Source: Gemmatimonadota bacterium (GTDB lineage: Bacteria > Gemmatimonadota > Gemmatimonadetes > Longimicrobiales > RSA9). Taken from it: a DNA stretch of 64,000 nucleotides. The position numbers and the translations under genes were made by a program. The notes under the pieces were generated by a model, which was not told where the DNA came from, made no database searches, and saw only the letters and a list, made by a program, of their open reading frames with translations. This document shows positions 44,897 through 53,831 of this stretch, one piece after another. The stretch is from positions 56,567-120,566 of the forward strand of contig SLCC01000020.1 in assembly GCA_007126035.1 (NCBI GenBank), written 5' to 3'. Position 1 is the stretch's first letter, and each line of letters begins with the position of its first letter.

Positions 44897-45703
44897 ATGG
44901 GCCTTAGGCGACGACGCAGGGCGCCGGCACAGCGGCCAGGGATGATCGACGAGCTTGAGCGGCTGCTCGCGAGGGCACTGGTACTGCCAGTGATACTGCT
45001 GCCTATCCTGCTCGTGACGGGCCTCAGCCTCGGCAAGGTGACGGCCCGAGGCGTCATGCTCCCCGAGGGCGCGCCCGTCCGGATCGCCGCGGCGGCTTAC
45101 ACCCCGCGCCAGCACCTGGTAGCACTGAGCACGTACATGGCGGCGATGCGGGCCAACGGCCAGGACACCGAGGAGTACGTGCTGCTCTATCGGACCCATG
45201 TGAAGCCGGTGGAGCAGTCACTCCTGGACTGGGGCCTTGACCCGAGCCTGGCCCGCCGAGTGGCGTGGCCGCTGGTGGAGAATTCGTACGAACGGGCCCT
45301 CGACCCTGCCACTGTGGTAGCGGTGCTCCTGATCGAGTCCAGTGGCCGCCCCAACGCCACCAGTTTCATGGGCGCCCGGGGCCTCATGCAGGTGATGCCC
45401 ATGCACAGGGGCCGGTGGCCGGGCTGCGGCGACGACCTTTACGACATCGAGAGCAACCTCTGCTACGGCACGAGCATCCTGGCCTGGTTCCTGGACCTGC
45501 ACGGCGGCGACGAGCAGCGGGCGCTCCTGGGATACAACGGCTGCATCCGGGGCACGAACACGCCGAACTGCCACACCTATCCTGGCCGGGTCAAGCGGCT
45601 CCGTGAACGGATCCAGCGCGACTGGGAGCGGCTGGAGCCGCAATCCTACCCCACGGCGGCAATCGACACGGCGGCAATCGACCCGTACCTCCACGGCGAC
45701 TGA
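44897..45703 (+). CDS. Lytic transglycosylase (SLT domain), membrane-anchored
   Basis: Peptidoglycan-cleaving enzyme of about 268 residues. A hydrophobic N-terminal anchor (LARALVLPVILLPILLVTGLSL) is followed by a helical region and the SLT domain: catalytic Glu in VVAVLLIESSGRPNATS, then GARGLMQVMPMH and ALLGYNGCIRGTNTPNC. Start is uncertain: ATG 44897 or ATG 44942 (MIDELERLL); the track start at 44543 runs through hslO and is wrong. A paralogue with the same NGCxRGTNTPxCHxYP signature is at 62778-63494. Confidence 0.85.
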   Translation: MGLRRRRRAPAQRPGMIDELERLLARALVLPVILLPILLVTGLSLGKVTARGVMLPEGAPVRIAAAAYTPRQHLVALSTYMAAMRANGQDTEEYVLLYRTHVKPVEQSLLDWGLDPSLARRVAWPLVENSYERALDPATVVAVLLIESSGRPNATSFMGARGLMQVMPMHRGRWPGCGDDLYDIESNLCYGTSILAWFLDLHGGDEQRALLGYNGCIRGTNTPNCHTYPGRVKRLRERIQRDWERLEPQSYPTAAIDTAAIDPYLHGD

Positions 45704-45764
45704 GGGTCCACCCACGCGACCTGCCGGCCCGACCTCCTGCCTGGTCGGTGCCGGCGGCCCGGCC

Positions 45765-47126
45765 TCACTTCTTCGCCAGTTCCTCCCACAGGCGGGCGGA
45801 GGCGTGGGTCCCCTTCTCGAAGGCGTCCACGCTCATCCACTCGTCGGGCGCGTGTGTGTTGGCGCCCGGTTCGCCGAGGCCCATCAGGAGGACCGGCGCG
45901 TCCAGGACCCGTTCGAACTCGGGGACGATAGGGATCGACCCGCCCTCGCCGGCGTAGACCACGTCCTGTCCCCAGGCCGCGCCCATGGCGCGCTCGGCCG
46001 CCTCGTACAGCTCGCTCCCGAGGGTGGCACGCCAGGGGTTGCCGCCGTGGAGGTTCTTGACCTCCACCACCACACCCTGTGGAGCCACTTCGTGGATGTG
46101 GTTGGTCACCAGCTCGGCGATCCGGTCCGGGTCCTGGTCCGGGACCAGGCGGAAGCTGATCTTGGCCATGGCGCGGGCGGGCAGCACCGTCTTGGCACCC
46201 TCGCCAGTGTACCCGCTGAGCAGGCCGTTGACCTCCGCGGTTGGCCGGATCCACAGCCGCTCCGCCGAGTCGAAGCCCGTCTCGCCGACCTCCTCGGCGC
46301 CGGTGTCCTTGCGGAAGCCTTCGTGGTCGAATGGCACGTCCTTCAGCTTCCGCCGGTAGTCTTCCATGGGGTCGACGTCGTCGTAGAAGCCGGGGACGGT
46401 GATGTGCCAGTCGTCGTCATGGAGGGTGGCGATTATGCGGGCGAGCGCGGTGGCCGGGTTCAGGACGGCGCCGCCGTAGCTGCCGGAGTGGAGGTCGGTC
46501 CTTGGCCCCCTGACATGGACCTCAAGGTACGCGAGCCCGCGGAGGGAGGTCCCGATGGTGGGCACGCCCTCGGCCACCATGCCGGTGTCGCTGATAACCA
46601 CGTAGTCGCAGGCGAGCCGGTCCTTGTTGGCCTCGATGAAGGGCATCAGGTTCTCACTGCCCACCTCTTCTTCGCCCTCGGCCAGGACGATCAGGTTCAC
46701 GGGCAGCGACCCGTTGGTCTTCATGTGGGCCTCGATGGCCTTCACATGGACGTAGAGTTGGCCCTTGTCGTCGATGGAGCCGCGGGCGTAGATCCGGCCG
46801 TCGCGGACCTGTGGCTCGAAGGGCGGCGAGGTCCATTCGTCCAGGGGCTCTGGCGGCTGGACATCGTAGTGGCCGTAGACCAGGACGGTGGGGGCGTCAT
46901 CGCCGGCGCCCCGGTACTCGCCGAGGATTATGGGGTGGCCTTTGGTGGGCTCGATGGTGGTGTCGAGGCCGGCATCGCGCATCCGCTCAGCCAGCCACTC
47001 GGCCGTCCGCTTCATGTCCGGCACGTGCTCGGACTTGGCGCTCACGCTCGGGATGCGGAGGAAGTGGTCGAGTTCTTCCCGGAACCGGGGCATGTTCTGG
47101 TCGATGTACCCGTATAGATCCGCCAT
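45765..47126 (-). CDS. M20/M25/M40 family metallopeptidase (dipeptidase)
   Basis: Two-zinc exopeptidase of 453 residues, of the carnosinase/DUG1-like group. Metal and catalytic residues are in VLVYGHYDVQPPE (His, Asp), RGSIDDKGQLY (bridging Asp), LAEGEEEVGSENL (catalytic and metal Glu), ISDTGM (Asp) and GANTHAPDEWM (His). The dimerisation insert is present. No signal peptide, so it is cytoplasmic. Likely releases amino acids from imported dipeptides; together with the S46 peptidase and the opp-like transporter, it fits a peptide-based diet. Confidence 0.94.
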   Translation of the reverse strand: MADLYGYIDQNMPRFREELDHFLRIPSVSAKSEHVPDMKRTAEWLAERMRDAGLDTTIEPTKGHPIILGEYRGAGDDAPTVLVYGHYDVQPPEPLDEWTSPPFEPQVRDGRIYARGSIDDKGQLYVHVKAIEAHMKTNGSLPVNLIVLAEGEEEVGSENLMPFIEANKDRLACDYVVISDTGMVAEGVPTIGTSLRGLAYLEVHVRGPRTDLHSGSYGGAVLNPATALARIIATLHDDDWHITVPGFYDDVDPMEDYRRKLKDVPFDHEGFRKDTGAEEVGETGFDSAERLWIRPTAEVNGLLSGYTGEGAKTVLPARAMAKISFRLVPDQDPDRIAELVTNHIHEVAPQGVVVEVKNLHGGNPWRATLGSELYEAAERAMGAAWGQDVVYAGEGGSIPIVPEFERVLDAPVLLMGLGEPGANTHAPDEWMSVDAFEKGTHASARLWEELAKK

Positions 47127-47190
47127 AGCTTTTCCCTGTAACCTGTAACGGTTGTCGTGTAGGCAGACGCGCGATCCTTGCGTCTGACGG

Positions 47191-49377
47191 CTATCTCTGG
47201 CCCAGGAGCTCCCGGACCAGTGCTTCTGCTTGGTAGATGCTGCGCAGCGCCTCCATGATGCCGGCGCTATGCACGCCTACCGCGCGACCCACCTCCTCGC
47301 TGAACAACCACTCGTTGGGCAACGACTCGATGTTGCCGTCGAAGACTACGCCGACGATCTCGGCAGCCCGGTTCAGCATGGGGCTGCCACTGTTGCCGCC
47401 GGTGATGTCGTTGGTCGTGACGAAGTTCAGCGGCGCCGCCATATCGACGCGGCCGCGGGCGGCGGCGTACGTCGGGGGCAGCGTGAAGGGCATCTCGTTG
47501 CCGAAGTTGTTGGCTCGCTCGTAGATCCCGTAGAAGCTGGTGATCGGTGGAGCGATGGTGCCGTTGAACGGGTAGCGGGCTACCACGCCGTCGGTGATGC
47601 GGAGCGTGAAGGTGGCATCCGGCGGGATGTCGGTGCCCTCGACAACGAACAGTGCGCTGGCCAGACGCTCCTCCTGCACCATTTCCGCCGCCTCCAACTC
47701 CTCGAGAAGGGGGACCAGGTCCTGACGGGCCTCGTCCATGATGACCGCCAGGCGGACGGAGAGCTCGTCCTCCTCGGCGATGGCGGCCAGGCCGCCCTCC
47801 ATGAGACGGCGCCGGAAGTCCGGATCCATGATCCGGGAGGTGCGGACCAGACGCTCAGCAGCCTGCATGGCTGTCTCTCCGGGCCGGAACGCTGTCTCGA
47901 CCAGCGGATCATCATCGGGCAGGAAGTCACGGGCCAGCCGGAGGCGGATGGCGAGTAGCCGGGCGGCGATGTCCGGGTTGACGGGAGTGGGCTCGAGCAG
48001 CTGCTCCTCGATCTCGGCGAGCCGCTCGGCGCCGTAATCTTCATGCCGTTCCTCCGGCGGGAGTGCCGACTCCCGGACCCAGCGGACCAGCTGGCCGGCC
48101 AGGCCCATGTGCGGGTCGCCGATGATGCCGACGTTGTAGATCCCGGCCCGCAGCTCCACCGGCAGCTTCGCCCGCTGGATGTCGCGGATCTCGGCCCAGA
48201 CATCGGCGTACCGCTCCACGAGCATTGTGTCGGCCATGACAGCCGCCCGCAGCTCCGCCTCCCAGCGGATCTTGCGCCCCACCAGCAGGGTGTCCTGGAG
48301 CCCTGCCAGCTGGCCGCTGTACGCCTTCAGCGCGTTCTCCATGCTGGCCAGCTCCTCGCGCACGGAGCGCTCCGCCTCGGGGCCGAACTCGGCGATCCAC
48401 CGGTAGAGGTCAACCACGTCAGACAGGTACTGCACGATGTAGGGGTGGGTGCGGTGCTTCTCGTACATCAGCTGGGAGACGGTGAGAAGCCTGCTCGTGC
48501 CGCCGGGGCTGCCCACCACGAAGACCAACTCCCCCTCCTGGGCGCCTGCTTCGCTCCACCGGAAGTAAGGCTGTCCTGTCAGCGGCTGCCCGAACTCGTC
48601 GTAGGCGCGCAGGAACGTCACGTCCAGTGAGTAGCGAGGATAGGTGAAGTTGTCAGGGTCGCCGCCGAAGGAGGCGGCCTGGTGCTCGGGCGCGAACACC
48701 AGCCTCACCGGCTCGAACCGCTGGTAGCGGTAGAGGTGGAACCGACCCCCATGGTAGAGGGAAACGACCTGGCATATCAGATCCGCCTCCGCCTGGCACT
48801 CCTCCTCGATCTGCTCCGCCTCGTCCGCCTGGGCCCGGGCTCGAGCGGTGTCCGCCACGAGGTCCCGGGCGGCGGCGCTGACGCGTGCCGTCACGTCGTC
48901 CACGCTCCTGAGCTGGTCCAGGTGCAGGCCCGGACACTCCAGCTCGTCATCCATGGTGGGGCCGTAGAAGCCGTGCTGGATATAGTCGACCTCCGGCGTG
49001 GACAGCTCCTCGATACAGCCACGGGCGCAGTGGTGGTTGGTCATGACCAGCCCGTCGGGCGAGACGAACGAGGCCGAGCAGACCTCGCCGTAGCGCAGCG
49101 ACCCGAGCTGCACGTGCTCGAGCCAGTCCGGGCCGGGCGAGAACCGGTACGCATCCCGCCACCAGGCCAGGGGCGGGTCCTGGAAGGTCCACATCCGTCC
49201 CAGCTCCATACCGGTGAGGGAGATACGCTCTGCCGCGCGCTGAGCAGCCTGGCTCGGCTGCAGGACGTCGACGGCGGGTGTCGGGGCCGGTGCGGGCGGC
49301 GGGGCCGCGGGAGCGCAGCCTGCCGACCAGGCCGCAGCCGCGAACAGCGTCACGGGGAGGAATGCGCGCTTGGACAT
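47191..49377 (-). CDS. S46 family dipeptidyl-peptidase (DPP7/DPP11-like)
   Basis: Periplasmic or surface exopeptidase releasing N-terminal dipeptides, 728 residues. The His of the triad is in SPDGLVMTNHHCARG and the Ser in ITGGNSGSPMLNRAAEIVGV. ATG 49377 starts the signal peptide (MSKRAFLPVTLFAAAAWSAGC) with GAGG six bases upstream; a Cys after SAG hints at a lipoprotein, though the box is imperfect. The Asp-versus-hydrophobic specificity (DPP11 or DPP7) was not resolved. A 7-bp hairpin (47164-47186) lies just after the stop. Confidence 0.92.
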   Translation of the reverse strand: MSKRAFLPVTLFAAAAWSAGCAPAAPPPAPAPTPAVDVLQPSQAAQRAAERISLTGMELGRMWTFQDPPLAWWRDAYRFSPGPDWLEHVQLGSLRYGEVCSASFVSPDGLVMTNHHCARGCIEELSTPEVDYIQHGFYGPTMDDELECPGLHLDQLRSVDDVTARVSAAARDLVADTARARAQADEAEQIEEECQAEADLICQVVSLYHGGRFHLYRYQRFEPVRLVFAPEHQAASFGGDPDNFTYPRYSLDVTFLRAYDEFGQPLTGQPYFRWSEAGAQEGELVFVVGSPGGTSRLLTVSQLMYEKHRTHPYIVQYLSDVVDLYRWIAEFGPEAERSVREELASMENALKAYSGQLAGLQDTLLVGRKIRWEAELRAAVMADTMLVERYADVWAEIRDIQRAKLPVELRAGIYNVGIIGDPHMGLAGQLVRWVRESALPPEERHEDYGAERLAEIEEQLLEPTPVNPDIAARLLAIRLRLARDFLPDDDPLVETAFRPGETAMQAAERLVRTSRIMDPDFRRRLMEGGLAAIAEEDELSVRLAVIMDEARQDLVPLLEELEAAEMVQEERLASALFVVEGTDIPPDATFTLRITDGVVARYPFNGTIAPPITSFYGIYERANNFGNEMPFTLPPTYAAARGRVDMAAPLNFVTTNDITGGNSGSPMLNRAAEIVGVVFDGNIESLPNEWLFSEEVGRAVGVHSAGIMEALRSIYQAEALVRELLGQR

Positions 49378-49462
49378 ATGCGGCCTCGAATTGCTGGTGG
49401 TCTCGCGACGACGATTGGATGTAGCCCGGCTCATGCCGGCCTGCAACCCGCTGGCCACCAGG

Positions 49463-50518
49463 TCAATGATCGGTGGTCTCCGGGAGCTGCCCTTCGGGAA
49501 GCTCCCGCCCGCCCGGCTCGTCAGGCGGAACGGCGCTGCTCAGCGTGTGCCAGTACAGCACGGTCCCTGCGCGACCCGCCCCGAGCCGGTCCAGCAGCGC
49601 CGCGGCCGTTTTGGCGGTGTAACAGGGGTCCAGCGCCACGTCCAGCCGAGCGAACCACTCCGTTGCCCTGGCACCCTCCTCCGTGGGCTGACCGTACCCG
49701 GCACCGAAATAATTACCCACGAGCTGGACCATGTCTGCCACCGCTCGGGAATCAGGCACCCTCGCGCCGTTGTCGGCCAGGATCCGGCTCGCCCCCTCGA
49801 TGAGCCGGGACAGGGTCCAGGTGTTCGCTATGCTGGACGGTACGATGCGTATCGCCAGCACCCGGTCCGCCACCCCCGTCATGGCCGCCCCGATTGCCAG
49901 CCCGGCCACCGTGCCCAGCGTCCCCGCCGCGACCACGATGGTGGAGGGGCGGGGCATCTCCCCTGCCTGCACCTGCTCGGCCAGCTCGAACGCGGCCCCT
50001 ACGTGGCCGAGCGTGCCCAGGGCGTTCGACCCGCCGCCAGGAATGACGTAGGGGCGCTCGCGGCGTCGTCGCCACCGCAACGCCGCCTCGATGAAGGGCT
50101 GGGTGGCGAAGCTCGAGCAGAGCCGAACCTCGTCGGCCCACTTCTGGTTCAGGGCCGCCATGGTGGTGGCGTGCGGGGTCATGGGCTGGGGGAAGAGCAC
50201 GAGCGACGTGGGTAGCCCGAGCCGCCGGCCGTGGACCGACGTGGCCAGGCAGTGGTGTGACCCGACCACGCCCGTGGTGATCAGGCGACTCGCCCCCACG
50301 CGACGAGCGTCCGCCAGCAGGTACTCCAGCTTCCGGACCTTGTTGCCGCCGTAAATGGGGCTGGAGCGGTCGTCGCGCTTCACCCACAGCTCACCGCCCC
50401 AGCGAGGCGGGATCTCGAGCCGGGTGATGGGGGTGGGCCAGTCGCCCAGCTCGACCCACGGGATCCGGCCTTCTGACCGGGGCAGCCACCGGAAGAGAGG
50501 GTTCGCCGACATGTTCAC
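49463..50518 (-). CDS. PLP-dependent enzyme, D-cysteine desulfhydrase/ACC deaminase family
   Basis: Fold-type II PLP enzyme of 351 residues. The PLP lysine is in SSPIYGGNKVRKLEYLLADA, and the phosphate-binding Gly loop in VVAAGTLGTVAGLAIGAAM. GVVGSHHCLATSVHGRRLG follows the lysine. It may deaminate D-cysteine, D-serine or ACC. Start GTG 50518 overlaps the upstream stop (GTGA); ATG 50512 is equally plausible, with GGAGGAG upstream. Translationally coupled to the RNA methyltransferase gene. Confidence 0.87.
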   Translation of the reverse strand: MNMSANPLFRWLPRSEGRIPWVELGDWPTPITRLEIPPRWGGELWVKRDDRSSPIYGGNKVRKLEYLLADARRVGASRLITTGVVGSHHCLATSVHGRRLGLPTSLVLFPQPMTPHATTMAALNQKWADEVRLCSSFATQPFIEAALRWRRRRERPYVIPGGGSNALGTLGHVGAAFELAEQVQAGEMPRPSTIVVAAGTLGTVAGLAIGAAMTGVADRVLAIRIVPSSIANTWTLSRLIEGASRILADNGARVPDSRAVADMVQLVGNYFGAGYGQPTEEGARATEWFARLDVALDPCYTAKTAAALLDRLGAGRAGTVLYWHTLSSAVPPDEPGGRELPEGQLPETTDH

Positions 50519-51285
50519 GACTCCTCCGCCCGCAACCGCTCGATGGTCCTACGGCTCCTGGCCGCGATCGCTCGCATCAGATTCGCCTCCCGTTCGTCGA
50601 CGCCCGCCCTGCGGATGATGGCCCGGATCGTCCTCAGCACCGCCTCAGGGTTCTTGCCGCCCCGGTAGAAGTCTATGGCCTGGAGCTGGCGGTCGATGTC
50701 ATGGAACAGGTCCACCAACTGGGCGCTGTTGGCAGCCGGCGCGTCCCGACGGGGGCGGGGCAACGGCTTCTCTCCGCCTGGCCCCGCCAGCCAGAGCTCG
50801 TAGCAGGCCAGCAGGGCCGCCTGTGCCAGGTTCAGGGACGGCCGCTCCGGATCGGTGGGTACCGTCCAGATCCGATCGCAGCGGTCGAGCTGCTCGTTGG
50901 TCAGCCCCGTGTCCTCTCGCCCGAAAACCACCGCCACCGGCCCGTGGCCCTCCGCCGCCATGGCCAAGATCTCGCCCACCGCCTCCCTGGGATGCTCCCA
51001 TACGTGACGCATGGCACGCCGACGGGCAGTGGTGCCGACCACCACCACGGCGTCCTGGACCGCGTCCTCCATCGTGTCGAAGAACTCGGCCCGATCCCGG
51101 ACGATCTCCGAGCCGTGAGCGATGCCCTCGATCCTGTACTCGTCCCACTCCGCCGGCTTCACCAGCCGGAGCCGACGTAGCCCCGTATTCATCATGGCCC
51201 GGATGGTACCGGCGATGTTGACCCGGTCCTGGGTCTCCACCAGGACGACGACGACGTGTTCCGACAGCAGCTCCCTGGCATCCAT
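50515..51285 (-). CDS. SpoU/TrmJ-type RNA methyltransferase
   Basis: SAM-dependent 2'-O-ribose methyltransferase of the SPOUT (knotted) superfamily, 256 residues, resembling TrmJ. Seen: VVVLVETQDRVNIAGTIRAM (motif 1, N/R binding), VAVVFGREDTGLTNEQLDRCD (motif 2) and PSLNLAQAALLACYEL (motif 3). The C-terminal about 90 residues are an extension typical of TrmJ. ATG 51285 fits the start of motif 1; the ribosome site is weak. It overlaps the PLP-enzyme gene by 4 bp. Confidence 0.9.
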   Translation of the reverse strand: MDARELLSEHVVVVLVETQDRVNIAGTIRAMMNTGLRRLRLVKPAEWDEYRIEGIAHGSEIVRDRAEFFDTMEDAVQDAVVVVGTTARRRAMRHVWEHPREAVGEILAMAAEGHGPVAVVFGREDTGLTNEQLDRCDRIWTVPTDPERPSLNLAQAALLACYELWLAGPGGEKPLPRPRRDAPAANSAQLVDLFHDIDRQLQAIDFYRGGKNPEAVLRTIRAIIRRAGVDEREANLMRAIAARSRRTIERLRAEES

Positions 51286-51408
51286 GGCAGGGAAGGTGGG
51301 GGGGCGGTTGCAGGCGCGCAACAACACCACAGGCGGGCGAGCTCGTGCGTGATAATGGTCGGACGGGCGGCGCCAACGCAGCGCCCCACCGCCGTCCGTC
51401 CAGGGGTC

Positions 51409-52686
51409 CTATGGGGCCGGCTCTTCCTCCACCCCGACGCCCAGTAGCTCGATCTCCGTAGCCGGCTGCCAGGCCTGCATCAGCGGGTAGCGCGTGCCGA
51501 ACCAGGCCACAGAGGCCATGAGCAGACCCAGCATGAGGAGGCCAACGCCGAGCTCTGGCAGACCCAGGACCAGGGTTTCCACGTCGGGATAGAGCGTGGG
51601 ATAGATCAGCAGGTACCGCTCGATCCAGAGCCCGGCCAGGACCAGGAGGGCGAATCCACCCAGGATGGCCGGGCTCTTCTTCGGCCGGGCGCCCAGCAGC
51701 CCGAAGAAGGGGAGGACGAAGAGGCTGAACAGGACCAGCAGTGACAGTCCCAGGTACGGCTCCTGGACCAGGCGGATGAGGAATACCTGCTCGTACGGCA
51801 GGTTGCCGTACCAGATGACGATGTACTGGGACCAGAACAGGTAGGCCCAGAACACACAGTAGCCGAAGAGCAGCTTGCCCAGGTCGTGGAGGGTGGCCCG
51901 CTCTACATACTCATGGAGTGTCAGGTGCCTCCGGTAGATCAGTATCAGGACCACGGTGGCGGCAATGCCGCCGAGGAACGCCGCCATGAACACGTACGGG
52001 GCGATGAGCATGCTGAGCCAGTGCCGGTCCAGGGACATGACCAGGTCGATGGCGACGAACGAATAGGCCAGCACGAAGACCAGGGCCACGGCCGGCCCGA
52101 GGCGGCCCATGTTGCGGCTCGCCCGCTCCTCCTCGAGCTCCTGGTTCGTCCAGCCACGGGTGAACCGGTCCAGCCCTGTCCAGCCCTCAGCACGGGCCAG
52201 TCCCAGGTCCGGCCGGAGCTGCCAGTAGGCGAAGGCCAGGGACAGGACCAGCAGCGCGGCCAGGGAGAGGAGGTTCCTCGCCGCCAGGAATGGCATGTTC
52301 AGGTACGCCTCCTGACCCTCCGCCCCCTCCTGGATCCACGGGATGATGTGCTCGGCGAAGAACAGGATCGGCGGGAACAGGATCAGGTACGCGATGGGCA
52401 GGAAGGCCACGAAGGAGAGGGCGATCCGCCGTATCGGCCGGGACCACACGCCTCTCGTGATGCTGACCACCACGGCCAGCAGGACCGCGCCCTGAGCGAT
52501 GCCGGCGAAGTATATCCAGTTGTAGAGGTACGCGCGCCAGGCCCGGTCGGCATCAGTGGCCAGGGCCACGATGAAGATCAGGAGCCCCAGCAGCGCCAGC
52601 AGCGCGGCAGCCAACAGCACGCCCCTCGGCATGCCGTCCAGCCGCCGGAGCGGATACTCCCTCAGCTCGACGATCTCGTGAGACAT
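51409..52686 (-). CDS. actF: Alternative complex III subunit ActF
   Basis: Membrane subunit of the quinol:electron-acceptor oxidoreductase that replaces bc1 in several phyla, 425 residues, about ten hydrophobic segments. Seen: TDADRAWRAYLYNWIYFAGI (family-typical), MSLDRHWLSMLIAPYVF, and LHDLGKLLFGYCVFWAYLFWSQYIVIWYGN. ATG 52686 is 1 bp after the ActE stop. It is homologous to the N-terminal half of ActC-like subunits in being polytopic but is the distinct ActF type. Last gene of the operon. Confidence 0.93.
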   Translation of the reverse strand: MSHEIVELREYPLRRLDGMPRGVLLAAALLALLGLLIFIVALATDADRAWRAYLYNWIYFAGIAQGAVLLAVVVSITRGVWSRPIRRIALSFVAFLPIAYLILFPPILFFAEHIIPWIQEGAEGQEAYLNMPFLAARNLLSLAALLVLSLAFAYWQLRPDLGLARAEGWTGLDRFTRGWTNQELEEERASRNMGRLGPAVALVFVLAYSFVAIDLVMSLDRHWLSMLIAPYVFMAAFLGGIAATVVLILIYRRHLTLHEYVERATLHDLGKLLFGYCVFWAYLFWSQYIVIWYGNLPYEQVFLIRLVQEPYLGLSLLVLFSLFVLPFFGLLGARPKKSPAILGGFALLVLAGLWIERYLLIYPTLYPDVETLVLGLPELGVGLLMLGLLMASVAWFGTRYPLMQAWQPATEIELLGVGVEEEPAP

Positions 52687-52687
52687 C

Positions 52688-53314
52688 CTAGTCCTGCCCC
52701 TGAACTGTATTGTCTTCCGGCTGCTCCGCCGGCTGCTCCGCGGCTCCGGCGGTCTCCTGCGCCACGGCATCACCCTGCTGGAGCTGCCTCATGTAGTTCA
52801 CCACCGCCCACCGGTCCGACGGCGGGACGCGCTGGTAGGCCGGCATCAGCCCCCGACCGATCCGCGTCACCGCGTAGAGGTAACCGTCCGTTCGCTCCGC
52901 CGTGGCCGGCAGCGTGATGTTCGTGGCGAACGGGAACATGCCGGGTCCCACGAGCGGGCCGTCGCCCTGGCCCTCGGGGCCGTGACACACGGCACAGTAG
53001 TTGGCGAAGACCTCCCGGCCGCGGTCCAGGACGGGCTCGCTCATTGGCAGCGGGTTGGCAAGCGTGTCGCCCCAGGCCCGGAGCGCCGCTTCGGTCCTCT
53101 CCACCACCGGCTCCCACCGCTCGGCAGGGGACTCCACGGGGACCGCCCCCGGTGGGGCCGGCCGTGGCGCTTCCCACGGGTCCAGGGCCGGTGACACGCG
53201 CATGAAGTTGAGCGCGGGGATGGCCGACAACATCTCCTCGACACGGGTGCAGCCGCCGAGCACCACCAGCAGGGTGCCCAGCAGGATGAGCCCTCCGCGC
53301 AACTCACGCCTCAT
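52688..53314 (-). CDS. actE: Alternative complex III mono-heme cytochrome c subunit ActE
   Basis: Lipid-anchored cytochrome c of 208 residues. The signal peptide ends in lipobox VLGGC, then comes a Pro-rich linker and one heme site CAVCH (VFANYCAVCHGPEGQGDGP), with a likely axial Met in GRGLMPAYQR. It passes electrons from the pentaheme ActA toward oxidase or soluble cytochrome c. Start ATG 53314 overlaps the ActD end by 11 bp. The track ORF adds 52 residues that belong to ActD in another frame. Confidence 0.93.
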   Translation of the reverse strand: MRRELRGGLILLGTLLVVLGGCTRVEEMLSAIPALNFMRVSPALDPWEAPRPAPPGAVPVESPAERWEPVVERTEAALRAWGDTLANPLPMSEPVLDRGREVFANYCAVCHGPEGQGDGPLVGPGMFPFATNITLPATAERTDGYLYAVTRIGRGLMPAYQRVPPSDRWAVVNYMRQLQQGDAVAQETAGAAEQPAEQPEDNTVQGQD

Positions 53315-53831
53315 GCGCCGACTCCTCGTCCCACGCCTGGATCTCCGCCGCCCCCGCCTCTTCCAGGATCCGGCGGGCGTCGCTGCCCTTGCCCTCAGGC
53401 GCGGCCACCAGAACGCCGAAGCTGCCGGCCGAGAACGACGGGTGGTAAGCCAGCTCCCGGTCCGGCGCACCCAGACGGGCGTTGATGAAGAGGCCGATGA
53501 CCGTGGCCAGCGCGCCGAACAGGATCATCAGCTCGAAGGCGGGCACCACGTAGGCCGGGATGGGGATCATGGGCATCCCGCCCGTAATGAGCGGCCAGTC
53601 GAGGCCCGTCCAGATGGGCAGGGCGAAGCCCGTGGCCAGACCCGTCAGGGCGCCGACCAGAGTGAAGACGCGCACCGGGCTCTGGGGCCGGTGGAGCGCA
53701 TGCTCCAGGTCATGCTGGGGTAGCGGTGAGTACGTCTCCAGGTCCGTCAGCCCCGCCTGCCGGAGATTGCCGATCGCCTCCACCGCGGTATCCACCTCGT
53801 GGAACACGCCCAGGAATCGCCCGCCGTCCAT
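53304..53831 (-). CDS. actD: Alternative complex III subunit ActD (DUF3341)
   Basis: Membrane subunit of 175 residues with two helices (VFTLVGALTGLATGFALPIW; PAYVVPAFELMILFGALATVIGLFI) and a C-terminal soluble FDH-like end (SAGSFGVLVAAPEGKG). Starts MDGGRFLGVFHEVDTAVEAI. The ATG overlaps the ActC stop by one base (TGATG), and its own end overlaps ActE. The track gives a false 444-residue extension upstream through ActC. Confidence 0.93.
   Translation of the reverse strand: MDGGRFLGVFHEVDTAVEAIGNLRQAGLTDLETYSPLPQHDLEHALHRPQSPVRVFTLVGALTGLATGFALPIWTGLDWPLITGGMPMIPIPAYVVPAFELMILFGALATVIGLFINARLGAPDRELAYHPSFSAGSFGVLVAAPEGKGSDARRILEEAGAAEIQAWDEESAHEA

Noticed and set aside
45603-47117. 504-codon plus-strand ORF opposite the M20 peptidase
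   Set aside because: Shadow frame; the minus strand has full metallopeptidase motifs.
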